The notes under the pieces are model-generated. The model did not search any database. It worked only from the letters and a program-made list of their open reading frames with translations, and was not told the origin of the DNA. This document shows, piece by piece, positions 1-8,478 of a DNA stretch of 64,000 nt. How positions within the stretch are numbered: position 1 is the first letter of the stretch; each line of letters starts with the position of its first letter. Made by a program: the position numbers and the translations under genes. The DNA comes from Novosphingobium sp. PhB165 (GTDB lineage Bacteria > Pseudomonadota > Alphaproteobacteria > Sphingomonadales > Sphingomonadaceae), in assembly GCF_004341845.1 (NCBI RefSeq), contig NZ_SLVB01000007.1:62001-126000 (forward strand), in the 5' to 3' direction.

Positions 1-1196
1 GTCTGGCGGGCGATTTCCTGCACGATGCCGATCTTCTCGGCAATCGTGCGCATCGCACCCACAGCGCGGTCGACCGCGATGCCGCTGGCTTCGGCATCCT
101 GTGCCGACTGGCGGGCGATCTTCTCGGTCTGCGCCGCGTTCTCTGCGTTCTGCTTGATGTTGGCGGACATCTCTTCCATCGACGCCGATGCCTGCTCGGC
201 CGCAGCCGCCTGCTCGGTGGCGCCTTGCGAGACCTGTTCGGAAGTCGAGGACAGTTCCTGACTGCCGCTGGCCACGTTGTTGGCGGCCACGGTGGCATCG
301 CCGACGACGCCGCGCAGACGCTCGATCATGCGAACCAGCGCATGGCCCAGCTTGTCCTCATCGGACAGCGGCTTGTGCGTCACGGTCAGGTCGCCGTCGG
401 CGATTTTGTCGGCAAGGCTTGCGCTGACGCGCAAGTTGGCGGTCATCTTGTTCACGGTATCGACCAGATCCTTGATCTCGTCGTTCGAGGTGACTTCGAC
501 GTCCTGATCGAGATCGCCGATGGCGACCGCGTTGATCACGGTGCTGACACGGCCCAGACCGCGCGAGACGATCAGCGAGATCCAGACACCACCGGCCAGA
601 GCGCCAAGGATGGCGATGGCGGCCACGGTCAGCAGCGTATAGCGGGCCGAGGCGTAGAGCGCGTCGGTATCCGTATCGACCTGCTTCATGTCGTCACGGG
701 CGCGATCGACAAGGGCGTCGGCCTGCTTGTTGACGCGGTCCAGCACGGCGCGTGCCGGGCCAAGCGCCAGGCGTGCTGCCTCGTCGTTCTGGTTCGCGCG
801 CGCCAGTTCGCGGATGCGCGTGTCCATCGGCTTGAAGTTGTCGAGCGCGGTCCGCATGTCCAGCCAGGTCTGACGCGTATCGGGCGTCGACGCTGCCTCA
901 CCCTCTTCCACCAGACGATCGAACTCGACGAACGCGCGAGAAACCTTGTCGTCGAACTCCTTCAGCTGGGACGGGTCGTTCGTCATCGTCATGCTGCGCT
1001 CATTGCGCGACAGCGTGCCGAACACGACCTGCACCTTCTGCGCACGGTCGAGACGCGCGGCGGGGCCGGAAATGAGGTCGGTAATCGCCGTGTTCAGAGT
1101 GCTGAGACGGCTGAGGCTGACGCCGACAAGCACGGCCAGCAGGAGCAGGATTATGCCGAACGTGACGCCCAGCTTCATTTTGATGGTTGCACGCAT
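1..1196 (-). CDS. Methyl-accepting chemotaxis protein, partial (C-terminus outside window)
   Basis: Inner-membrane chemoreceptor that senses ligands through a periplasmic helical bundle and controls CheA through its cytoplasmic hairpin. The translation begins MRATIKMKLG, has a first membrane segment at about residues 8-30 and a second at about 190-212, then two successive HAMP-like segments (around the stretches NAVAIGDLDQDV and DKIADGDLTV) and the start of the signalling domain. The reading frame is still open at base 1, so the signalling tip and the C-terminus are missing only because the window ends. It is the last gene of the che operon and lies 56 bp behind a close paralogue (1253-2938), from which it differs mainly by having two HAMP units rather than one. 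The ligand cannot be predicted. Confidence 0.93.
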   Translation of the reverse strand, partial: MRATIKMKLGVTFGIILLLLAVLVGVSLSRLSTLNTAITDLISGPAARLDRAQKVQVVFGTLSRNERSMTMTNDPSQLKEFDDKVSRAFVEFDRLVEEGEAASTPDTRQTWLDMRTALDNFKPMDTRIRELARANQNDEAARLALGPARAVLDRVNKQADALVDRARDDMKQVDTDTDALYASARYTLLTVAAIAILGALAGGVWISLIVSRGLGRVSTVINAVAIGDLDQDVEVTSNDEIKDLVDTVNKMTANLRVSASLADKIADGDLTVTHKPLSDEDKLGHALVRMIERLRGVVGDATVAANNVASGSQELSSTSEQVSQGATEQAAAAEQASASMEEMSANIKQNAENAAQTEKIARQSAQDAEASGIAVDRAVGAMRTIAEKIGIVQEIARQ

Positions 1197-1252
1197 GGGG
1201 AAATGTAGCCTTGGAAACCCAGATTTGGGGTGAAAGACGGGAACCGTTCGGA

Positions 1253-2938
1253 TCAGGCGGCGTGGGTGCTGAAGGCCTCGTCCTCGCTATCCGGACCGCC
1301 GGTAGAGAGATCGAGCGCGAAACCACGGGCACGGGCCTGCTGGTCGGAGACGGAAAGGGAACGTGTGGAACGTGCCGGCTGCACGGCCTTGCGCGCCGGA
1401 GTCGTCGCCGGGCGGACCGCCATCGGCGGCACCTTGCGGCGGACCGGCGCATCGGTGACGCGGAAGTAGGCGATGGAGGCCTGAAGCTCCTCCGCCTGCG
1501 CGGCGAGTTCTTCGGACGTCGTCGAAATCTGCTCGGAGGCGCCGGCGTTCTGCTGGGTCACCTGATCGAGCTGCTGGATCGCCTCGTTGATCTGCGACGC
1601 GCCGATGTCCTGTTCGCGGCAGGCGACGCTGATTTCGGAGACGAGTTCGGCGGTACGGCGAATGTCCGGCACCAGTTTCGACAGCATCTCGCCCGCTTCT
1701 GCGGCGGCCTGCACCGTTTCGCCGGAAACCGCGCTGATTTCGGCGGATGCCTGCTGGCTGCGTTCCGCCAGCTTGCGCACTTCGGAGGCGACGACCGCGA
1801 AACCGCGCCCATGTTCCCCGGCACGCGCGGCTTCCACTGCCGCGTTGAGCGCAAGCAGGTCGGTCTGGCGAGCGATTTCCTGAACGATGCCGATCTTCTC
1901 GGCAATCGTGCGCATCGCGCCGACTGCCCGGTTCACGGCAACGCCGCTCGATTCCGCGTCCTTGGAGGACTGGCGCGCGATCTTTTCGGTCTGCGCCGCA
2001 TTGTCGGCGTTCTGCTTGATGTTGGCGGCCATCTCTTCCATCGAGGCGGAGGCCTGCTCGGCTGCAGCCGCCTGTTCGGTCGCGCCTTGCGAGACCTGTT
2101 CGGAATTGGCCGAGAGTTCCTGGCTGCCGCTGGACACGTTCTCGGCCGCAACGCCGGCATCGCCCACGACACCGCGCAAGCGCTCGATCATCGTGTTCAC
2201 GTGGCCCAGCAGGTCGCCGATCTCGTCATCGGAGCGGATTTCCACCGTGCGCGTCAGGTCGCCATCGGCCACCCGGCTCATCGCATCGCCGGCGGTCTTC
2301 AATCCGCGCGATATCAGCAGTGCCAGATAGGCAGCGGCTGCGGCCGTGATCAGGAACGCCGTCACGCCCATGGCGATCATCAGCGTGCGCGCCGAATTGT
2401 AGGTGACTTCGGTATCGTCGTCCGCCTTGGCCATGGTCTGCTGTTCGACCTGCACCAGCTCCTCGACCTTCGCGGTCACGGCGTGGGCACGGTCGCGCGA
2501 TTCACCCATGGTCAGCGCCACGGCGGCGGAATGGTCGGTCCTGCTGAGCGCCGCGACTTGCGCGTTCGCCGGCTTGAACGCGTTCCACTGGTCGCGCAGT
2601 TGCGACCACGCCGCACGCGTTTCAGCCGATGCGCCGGCATTGCCCTGCTCGACAGTCTGCTCAACCTTGTTGCGCCAGGTCTCGATCTCCGCGTCGAGAT
2701 CGCGACGCGTGGCAGGATCGTCGGTCAGCGTGAGATTCTTTTCCGCGCGCACCATCATGCTGACACCGCCGTCGATGCTGCGGGCGCGGTCCAATTGCTT
2801 GGCAGGGCCGGTGACGAGATCGCCGATGGCGTCGTTCAGGATCGTAAGGCGGGAAATCCCGACCAGGATCGTTGCGGTCATGATGATCAGGAGGAGCACG
2901 AAAGTGCCCCCCAGCTTCAGCTTGATGGTCGCGCGCAT
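1253..2938 (-). CDS. Methyl-accepting chemotaxis protein
   Basis: Complete 561-residue chemoreceptor. Membrane segment 1 is at about residues 9-30, followed by a periplasmic four-helix-bundle-like sensor; membrane segment 2 is at about 185-212, followed by one HAMP domain and a long coiled-coil signalling domain. The conserved hairpin tip is visible as EIARQTDLLALNAAVEAARA followed by GEHGRGFAVVASEVR, the site that contacts CheA and CheW. The start ATG lies 11 bp after the stop of cheW, so it is expressed with the che genes. The C-terminal tail is an extended Ala/Pro/Arg linker and carries no obvious CheR-docking pentapeptide. It is nearly identical in the signalling region to the downstream paralogue, which suggests tandem duplication. 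Confidence 0.96.
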   Translation of the reverse strand: MRATIKLKLGGTFVLLLIIMTATILVGISRLTILNDAIGDLVTGPAKQLDRARSIDGGVSMMVRAEKNLTLTDDPATRRDLDAEIETWRNKVEQTVEQGNAGASAETRAAWSQLRDQWNAFKPANAQVAALSRTDHSAAVALTMGESRDRAHAVTAKVEELVQVEQQTMAKADDDTEVTYNSARTLMIAMGVTAFLITAAAAAYLALLISRGLKTAGDAMSRVADGDLTRTVEIRSDDEIGDLLGHVNTMIERLRGVVGDAGVAAENVSSGSQELSANSEQVSQGATEQAAAAEQASASMEEMAANIKQNADNAAQTEKIARQSSKDAESSGVAVNRAVGAMRTIAEKIGIVQEIARQTDLLALNAAVEAARAGEHGRGFAVVASEVRKLAERSQQASAEISAVSGETVQAAAEAGEMLSKLVPDIRRTAELVSEISVACREQDIGASQINEAIQQLDQVTQQNAGASEQISTTSEELAAQAEELQASIAYFRVTDAPVRRKVPPMAVRPATTPARKAVQPARSTRSLSVSDQQARARGFALDLSTGGPDSEDEAFSTHAA

Positions 2939-2949
2939 GTTGCCCCGGC

Positions 2950-3477
2950 TCAGTGAAGTGTGGATGGCTGGGCGGCGGCGGAATCCGCGCTGCCAACCAG
3001 AGAATGGAAGATCGCGGCCAGATCGGGCAGGACGACCACGCCGTCCTGCCGGCGAACCAGTTCGCGAACGAAATCGCGGCGCCAGCGCATGCCGACGGCG
3101 GGCGGTTCCTCGCTGGCGGCGCGTTGCAAGGTCGCCACTTCGTGCACCTTGTCGGTGCGGATGCCGATCTGGACCGTCTCGCCTTCAGCTTCCGTCTCGA
3201 TCACGACGATACGGCTGTCCACGGTCGCTTCGGCCGCAGGCATGGCGAAGGCCAGCCGCAGGTCCGCAATCGGGATGATCTTGCCGCGAAAGTTGACCAC
3301 GCTGCCCAGCAGCGGCGCCGCGCCGGGCACGCGGGTTTCGGGCAGCAGGTCCAGGATTTCGCGCACCAGCGTGGCTTCCAGCGCGAAAGTCTCCTCGCCC
3401 AGATTGAAGGTCAGCACTTCGAGATTGCCGGCGGCGTCCCACTGGGTCGCCGTCTTTTCGGGGATCAGGTCGCTCAT
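2950..3477 (-). CDS. cheW: Chemotaxis coupling protein CheW
   Basis: Cytoplasmic adaptor that couples chemoreceptors to CheA. The 175-residue product is a single CheW domain: it has the LTFNLGEETFALEATLVREI start, the GxVNFRGKIIPIADLR core and the IRTDKVHEVATL segment expected of the SH3-like fold. I chose the ATG at 3477 (MSDLIPEKT). A longer open frame to 3543 exists, but it would run into cheA. The start lies 4 bp after the cheA stop, as expected for translational coupling. It is followed directly by the two receptor genes. Length and motifs are normal for the family. Confidence 0.95.
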   Translation of the reverse strand: MSDLIPEKTATQWDAAGNLEVLTFNLGEETFALEATLVREILDLLPETRVPGAAPLLGSVVNFRGKIIPIADLRLAFAMPAAEATVDSRIVVIETEAEGETVQIGIRTDKVHEVATLQRAASEEPPAVGMRWRRDFVRELVRRQDGVVVLPDLAAIFHSLVGSADSAAAQPSTLH

Positions 3478-3481
3478 GGGC

Positions 3482-5506
3482 TTATCCGGCGGCGCGAAGC
3501 CGCTCCTCCTGGTTCTGGCCGAGCATGACGAGTTGCGCGACATCGAGGATCAGCGCGACACCACCGTCGCCCAGGATCGTCGCGCCCGCAAACGTCGCCA
3601 CGTCACGGTGCAGCGGGGACATCGACTTGATGACCGTCTGGTGGCTGCCGATGATCTGGTCCACCACCAGTCCCACGCGCTCGCTGCCGGTGGCGATGAC
3701 CACGATCTTCTGGTGCGGATCGGGCCGCGTGCCGGTGTCGAAGATCTCGCGCAGACGCAGGAACGGCACCAGCCGGTCGCGTAGCGTGATGAAGCTGCGT
3801 CCACGTGAGCGCAGGTCTTCCTCAAGACTGAGTTCGAGGCATTCCTCCACCGCGCCCAGCGGGATCACGTAGCGCCCCTCGCCCACGCGCACGAGCAGAC
3901 CGTCGATGATAGCCAGCGTCAACGGGATGCGCAGCACGACGGTAGAGCCCTCGCCGGGCACCGAAGTGATGTCGATGGCGCCGCGCAGGCTTTCGATCGT
4001 GCGCTTGACCACGTCCATGCCGACGCCGCGACCCGACAGGTTGGTGACCTGCGCCGCCGTGGAGAAGCCCGGATGGAAGATCATCTGGAGCAGGTCGTGA
4101 TCGGAAACCTGTTGGCCGGGCTGGATCAACCCTTGCGATTCCGCCTTGGCCCGTACCCGGGCGCGGTCGATTCCGCGCCCGTCGTCGCGGATGGTGATCA
4201 GCACCTCGCCGCCCGCCTGATGCGCGGAAAGATGGACTTGCCCGGCAGCCGCCTTGCCGGTGGCAAGGCGATCCTCGGGCGTTTCCAACCCGTGGTCGCA
4301 GGCGTTGCGGATCAGATGGACCATCGGATCGGCCAGACGCTCGATCATGGTCTTGTCGACTTCGGTGGTCTCGCCCTCGGTCGAAAGCTCGATGGTCTTG
4401 CCGGTCTCACGCGCAAGGTCGTGGACCAGGCGGCGGAACCGGCTGAACAGGCTGGCCACCGGCACCATGCGCAGCACCATCATGGTATCGCGCAGTTCGC
4501 CTGCAAGACGTTCGATTTCCTCGGAAATCGAGCGCAGCGCCAGCTCGTTGCCCACGGCCGAGCCATGGCCGCTGGCAAGCTGCGACAGGCGGCTCTGCAC
4601 GATCACGAGTTCGCCAACGCGGTCCATCAGCTCGTCGAGCCGCTCGGCGGGAACGCGCACGCTTTCACCGGGCGTCGCGTTCGTCTTGGCACCTGCATTG
4701 GCAGGGACGCGATTGACGGAAACGTCCTGCGCGGTGGCAGGAACCTCTACGACCGGAACTTCCTCAATAGTCTCGGGGGGAGCCTGCGCAATCGCATCGC
4801 CAAGCGGCTCGATAGTCAGTTCCATGTCGTCCATCACGAAGATGAAGACATCATCGATATCGTCGCGCGAGATATCGCCGCGCAGTTCGACGTCCCAGCC
4901 GATGTGGCATTCCGTCGGCACCAGATCGGCCAGCGGCGGAACCGTGTCGGTTCGCGCGACGATCCGGCAGTCACCCAGTTCGCGCAGTTCGTCCAGCAGC
5001 ATCAACGGGTTGGTGCCATTGGCCATGGCATCTGCGGGAAGGCGGAAGAACAGGCGCCAGCCGCCGCGCGCGGCTTGTCCTGCCGGGGAAGTCGGTACGG
5101 GAGAAGCAGAAGAGCCGGAGGCCTCGCCCGCACAGCCGTCGATCGCAGCCTGAAGCTGCTCCAGGATCGCCGCACCCGTGGCTTCCAGCCCGGTACCGTC
5201 CCCCTCGAGCAGCGCGCGCATGTGGTCGCGAGCGGAAAGGATCACTGCCACCAGTTCCTGTGTCGCCGGCGCCAGCCCCTTGCGCACGCGGTCGAACGCG
5301 GTCTCGCAGTGGTGCGTGAATTCGGCCAGCGCGTCGAAACCGAACATCGCGCCGGAGCCCTTGAGCGTGTGCAGCCCCCGGAACACTTCATCGATCAGCG
5401 CGCGGTCATCCAGCCGATGCCCGAGATCGAGCAGCCCGTGCTCGATCTGGTCCAGCAGTTCGCCCGCCTCGACGCGGAACGCCGCGACCGGGTCTTGCGT
5501 GCTCAC
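3482..5506 (-). CDS. cheA: Chemotaxis histidine kinase CheA
   Basis: Receptor-coupled histidine kinase of 674 residues that phosphorylates the adjacent CheY. Domains in order: an N-terminal HPt domain with the phospho-accepting His at residue 46 (FRGLHTLKGSG); a poorly conserved linker and P2-like region at about 145-280; a dimerisation helix pair starting near VPAERLDELMDRVGELVIVQ; an HATPase domain with N-box HLIRNACDHGLE, G1 box RDDGRGID and G2 box GRGVGMD; and a C-terminal CheW-like domain. The start is a GTG that overlaps the cheY stop (GTGA), so translation is coupled. All key catalytic residues are present. No cheR or cheB is visible in the window; they may lie past base 1. Confidence 0.97.
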   Translation of the reverse strand: MSTQDPVAAFRVEAGELLDQIEHGLLDLGHRLDDRALIDEVFRGLHTLKGSGAMFGFDALAEFTHHCETAFDRVRKGLAPATQELVAVILSARDHMRALLEGDGTGLEATGAAILEQLQAAIDGCAGEASGSSASPVPTSPAGQAARGGWRLFFRLPADAMANGTNPLMLLDELRELGDCRIVARTDTVPPLADLVPTECHIGWDVELRGDISRDDIDDVFIFVMDDMELTIEPLGDAIAQAPPETIEEVPVVEVPATAQDVSVNRVPANAGAKTNATPGESVRVPAERLDELMDRVGELVIVQSRLSQLASGHGSAVGNELALRSISEEIERLAGELRDTMMVLRMVPVASLFSRFRRLVHDLARETGKTIELSTEGETTEVDKTMIERLADPMVHLIRNACDHGLETPEDRLATGKAAAGQVHLSAHQAGGEVLITIRDDGRGIDRARVRAKAESQGLIQPGQQVSDHDLLQMIFHPGFSTAAQVTNLSGRGVGMDVVKRTIESLRGAIDITSVPGEGSTVVLRIPLTLAIIDGLLVRVGEGRYVIPLGAVEECLELSLEEDLRSRGRSFITLRDRLVPFLRLREIFDTGTRPDPHQKIVVIATGSERVGLVVDQIIGSHQTVIKSMSPLHRDVATFAGATILGDGGVALILDVAQLVMLGQNQEERLRAAG

Positions 5507-5871
5507 CGGCCCAGCACCTTGCGCGAAACCTTGATCAGCTGTTCGGGCACGAAGGGCTTCACCAGCCAGCCGGTGGCGCCGGCAGCCTTGGCCTGCTGCT
5601 TCATGGCATCGTCACTTTCGGTGGTAAGGAAGATGATCGGCACACCGGCCTGTTCGGGCGCTTGTCGCAGTTCACGGATCATCGTCAGCCCGTCCATATT
5701 GGGCATGTTGAGATCGGTGATGATAAGATCGAACCGCTTGGCAGCCGCTGCGGCAAGCCCCTCGACGCCGTCGCCCGCCTCGGTGACGTCGTAGCCCGCG
5801 CCGGTCAGCGCGATGCGGATCGCCATGCGCAGGCTGGGGGAATCGTCGACGGTAAGGATAGAGGCAGTCAT
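5503..5871 (-). CDS. cheY: CheY-like single-domain response regulator
   Basis: A 122-residue stand-alone receiver domain that takes phosphate from CheA. The acidic pair is Asp9/Asp10 (LTVDDSP), the phospho-acceptor is Asp53 (IITDLNMPNMDG), the conserved Thr is at 83/84 (FLTTES) and the conserved Lys is Lys105 (LVKPF). There is no output domain, as in CheY. The gene overlaps both neighbours by a few bases (ATGA with the upstream STAS gene, GTGA with cheA), which indicates one tightly coupled operon. Whether it controls flagellar or pilus motility cannot be judged here because no motility structural genes are in view. Confidence 0.95.
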   Translation of the reverse strand: MTASILTVDDSPSLRMAIRIALTGAGYDVTEAGDGVEGLAAAAAKRFDLIITDLNMPNMDGLTMIRELRQAPEQAGVPIIFLTTESDDAMKQQAKAAGATGWLVKPFVPEQLIKVSRKVLGR

Positions 5872-6179
5872 TGCGGCAGTTCTCCATGGAACCAGAATTC
5901 AAGGTCCCGGGGGGTGAGGTTCGTCAGGAAGCCTGCGCGGCCGAGCAGCGCGGCAACGGCCCCTTCGGCAGGCTGCGCCAGGCGCAAGTCGCGACCCGCG
6001 CGCGCCCATTGCTCTCGCGCGGAATAGACAATCTCCACAAACGCAAGATCGACTTCGACAAGTTCCGACAAGTCCAGATCGACATCTTGCTCAGCAGAGA
6101 ACAAGTCGAGCAGATTTTCCGAGAATAGATGTGCAGATCGCACCGTTACTGTATTCGAAACTGTTACGACCTGGCGCAT
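5868..6179 (-). CDS. STAS-domain protein at the head of the che operon
   Basis: Small (103 residues) STAS-like protein, probably cytoplasmic. The pattern VDLDLSELVEVDLAFVEIV resembles the strand-helix core of anti-sigma-antagonist and MlaB-type STAS domains. The usual phosphorylatable Ser in the D-S/T motif is not obvious: the position reads VDLAFVE. I chose the ATG at 6179 because GAGGA sits four bases upstream; an in-frame ATG at 6203 has no such site. Its stop overlaps the cheY start, so it belongs to the chemotaxis operon. STAS proteins occur at the head of several chemosensory operons; the exact role here is unknown. Confidence 0.8.
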   Translation of the reverse strand: MRQVVTVSNTVTVRSAHLFSENLLDLFSAEQDVDLDLSELVEVDLAFVEIVYSAREQWARAGRDLRLAQPAEGAVAALLGRAGFLTNLTPRDLEFWFHGELPQ

Positions 6180-6264
6180 AGGGTCCTCGCGGATTTCGCC
6201 CATGAGTGCGACCGTGTCGGCGCGGGGGGCAGCCTCCTAAATTTTAGAGGAAACTGCGCGCATA

Positions 6265-6289
6265 CGGACTTTGGAGTCCGGATTTTTTT
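6265..6289 (+). terminator. Intrinsic terminator with no upstream plus-strand gene
   Basis: CGGACT, loop TTGG, AGTCCG, followed by GA and seven T residues. This is a textbook rho-independent terminator for plus-strand transcription. The region to its left encodes the che operon on the minus strand, so no plus-strand gene ends here. Confidence 0.7.
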
Positions 6290-6749
6290 CGCATAAGCCT
6301 GCGGATGGGCAACATATGCGCAACGATTGCATGGTCAGTCGCCGCCTATCTTGCAGAATGGCGTTGCTTTCATCCGCAAGCCAGCCTGTGCCTGCGAGGC
6401 TGAAGTCGCCAGCAGCATCTGGGCCAACATCGCAAACCTGCTATGCTTCGAGAGAGATCCGGCTTGCGCCATGCGCGACCAGGGTGATGACATCGTCTTG
6501 CGCTCGGTCGTGATCTGAAGGCATTCCAATTCCCGGTGTGGGTTCTGGCCGCCTCAGCGTTTATGGAAATGGGAGGACACCAGCTCCGCCCCCGAAAGTG
6601 GTGGAACCGAGGGGATTGCAAGTGCCTTGCAACGCAAGAAATATCGGCCGCGATCGGCTTCGGTCAAACTGCGCTGCGTTTTCGGCGTTGCGCAGGGCCG
6701 CAGGATATTCGGCGGCCCCTACCCACCAGATGAGCCGCGCAGGCTGAAG
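6290..6749. other. Intergenic region between che operon and FecI-type sigma gene
   Basis: About 460 bp without a convincing gene. Short open frames occur on both strands but none has a ribosome-binding site or a recognisable product. The promoter for the sigma-factor operon must lie in the right half; I could not assign -35 and -10 boxes with confidence. Confidence 0.5.
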
Positions 6750-7280
6750 GTGAGCCTGAATGGCACACCTTTGGCGGCTGCAGAGCTGGAAACGATTTCT
6801 GCGCTGGACAAGCGGTTCCGACAATCGCTTCTGCGCCACTTCGGACGGCGATTTTCCGAAACCTGTGAACTTGAAGACATGGTTCAGGAGGTCTTCGTCC
6901 GCCTGATCCGCCGCGGCGGTGTCGCCAGTCTGGAAAACTTGCAAGCTTACGTGTTCGAAACTGCGAGCAGCGTGCTCAACGACCGGCTCAGACGAATGCG
7001 GACCAGGCATGAGACCGCTCACGAGCCGTTCGATGCCGATCTCCATGCGAACGTCGATTTTTCGCCCGAAGATGTCCTCCTAGGTAAGGAACGGCTGGCC
7101 CGGGCAACGGCAGCGCTTCTGGAACTACCCGAACGGACTCGCGTCATCTTCGTGTTGCGCCGGCTTGAGGGAATGCGCTTTCAGGACATCGCCTCGCGCC
7201 TCGGCATCTCGGTGAGCGCGGTCGAAAAGCATATGCAGCGCGCTATCGCACACATGATACGCAGGCGGGATCCGGAATGA
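6750..7280 (+). CDS. FecI-type ECF sigma factor
   Basis: Extracytoplasmic-function sigma factor of 176 residues that should direct RNA polymerase to the downstream receptor promoter. Region 2 is visible as SETCELEDMVQEVFVRLIRR and region 4 as LPERTRVIFVLRRLEGMRFQ followed by a helix-turn-helix (IASRLGISVSAVEKHMQ). I chose the GTG at 6750 (VSLNGTPL) because it gives the usual family length; a longer open frame starts at 6627 but its extra N-terminus is not sigma-like. It overlaps the FecR gene by 4 bp (ATGA). The receptor it should control (8479 onward) is broken, so the surveillance system may have lost its own receptor. Confidence 0.88.
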   Translation: MSLNGTPLAAAELETISALDKRFRQSLLRHFGRRFSETCELEDMVQEVFVRLIRRGGVASLENLQAYVFETASSVLNDRLRRMRTRHETAHEPFDADLHANVDFSPEDVLLGKERLARATAALLELPERTRVIFVLRRLEGMRFQDIASRLGISVSAVEKHMQRAIAHMIRRRDPE

Positions 7281-8365
7281 GGACTTCCCTTTCCCCTCGC
7301 CTTCCTGCGGGACTGACGCCGGATGAGGCAGCCTCCTACTGGCTTGTCCAGATGGATGGCGGCGCTCTCGACGCTCCTGCGCAGGCGGAGTTTGACGCAT
7401 GGTACGCGCAGAACCGAAGCAATGCCGAGGCATACGCCCGCGCGCGTGAGATGTGGGACGTTTTCGACCACGCGGCAGGGGATCCCCATCTCGACGCGCT
7501 GCGCGAATTCGCGTTGGCGGCAGGTCCCGAGCCTCGTCGGTCTCTGTGGCTTGGCATCGGCGCCGGCATAGCCGCGTCTTTGCTGGTGATGGCCGCATTC
7601 GGGGCACTTGGCACGGCAATCTGGCGGCAGCCCTCGGTGAACCTCCAGGGAGCGCCCTCGGCAACGCCGCCGATATTGGCGACGCCAGGCGCAGAACCGC
7701 GCGATTACATTACGGCGAAGGGTGAACAGCGCCGGATCGCCCTCGCTGACGGCAGCACAGTGACGTTAAACACCGACAGCGCACTGCGGGTCGCATTCGA
7801 ACCGAAGCGGCGGCTGATCACCCTGCTGCGCGGCGAAGCCCTGTTCGAGGTGGCGAAGCGACCGGGCCGCCCCTTCGTCGTGCAGGCGGGCCGGCGGCAA
7901 GTCACCGCTGTCGGCACGGTGTTCGAGGTTCGTCTCGACACAAACCGGATGCAGGTGACGCTTGCGGAAGGCAAAGTCGTCGTTGATGGCGCAAGAGGAA
8001 GCGCATCGTCGGGCTCCCGGATCGTGCCGACCTTGCTCACTCCCGGCCACGAGCTGGTCGCTTCGGACGGCGCGGCCCCAACTCTGTCCAAAGTCGATGT
8101 CGAGCAGCAGCTTCGCTGGCGGGACGGCTTCGTCGAGTTCGATGACGTGCCTCTGTCGGAAGCACTCGCCGAGATGAACCGTTATTCGGCCACGCAGCTG
8201 ATCGCCAATCGCGAAGGCATCACCGGCATGCGGGTCAGCGGTATCTTCAGGACGGGAAATCCCGAACACTTTGCCGAAATTCTCGGCGAAATGCTTCCAC
8301 TCCAATCGCGAGAACTTGCGGACGGCAGCATCGAACTCGTTCGAAAAACGCCCGCCTCACGCTGA
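7277..8365 (+). CDS. FecR-family anti-sigma factor / signal transducer
   Basis: Inner-membrane regulator of 362 residues that holds the FecI-type sigma factor until a TonB receptor signals. The N-terminal cytoplasmic part (DUF4880-like, DEAASYWLVQMDGG then FDAWYAQNRSNAEAY) is followed by one membrane segment at about residues 92-115 (LWLGIGAGIAASLLVMAAFG), the FecR domain with YITAKGEQRRIALADGSTVT, LLRGEALFEV and GTVFEVR, and a C-terminal domain of the DUF4974 type that contacts the receptor STN domain. Translationally coupled to the sigma gene. Intact in length and motifs. Confidence 0.92.
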   Translation: MRTSLSPRLPAGLTPDEAASYWLVQMDGGALDAPAQAEFDAWYAQNRSNAEAYARAREMWDVFDHAAGDPHLDALREFALAAGPEPRRSLWLGIGAGIAASLLVMAAFGALGTAIWRQPSVNLQGAPSATPPILATPGAEPRDYITAKGEQRRIALADGSTVTLNTDSALRVAFEPKRRLITLLRGEALFEVAKRPGRPFVVQAGRRQVTAVGTVFEVRLDTNRMQVTLAEGKVVVDGARGSASSGSRIVPTLLTPGHELVASDGAAPTLSKVDVEQQLRWRDGFVEFDDVPLSEALAEMNRYSATQLIANREGITGMRVSGIFRTGNPEHFAEILGEMLPLQSRELADGSIELVRKTPASR

Positions 8366-8478
8366 GTATTGCAAAAGCCGCCGGTTGATTTGAAGTTTTC
8401 GATGCGGGTTTCCCAAGCACCAGCGTTCTACAGTGTAATGCGACTGGAGAGAACCAGCGCCGTAGGGAGAGGGGAAAC

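Noticed and set aside
4073..5794. Long plus-strand open frame (573 codons) opposite cheA
   Set aside because: Its product shows no family pattern and is a mirror of the strong cheA coding frame in GC-rich DNA.
6305..6520. Short plus-strand frames of about 60-80 codons in the 6.3-6.5 kb gap
   Set aside because: No ribosome-binding sites, no known family, overlapping each other in different frames.
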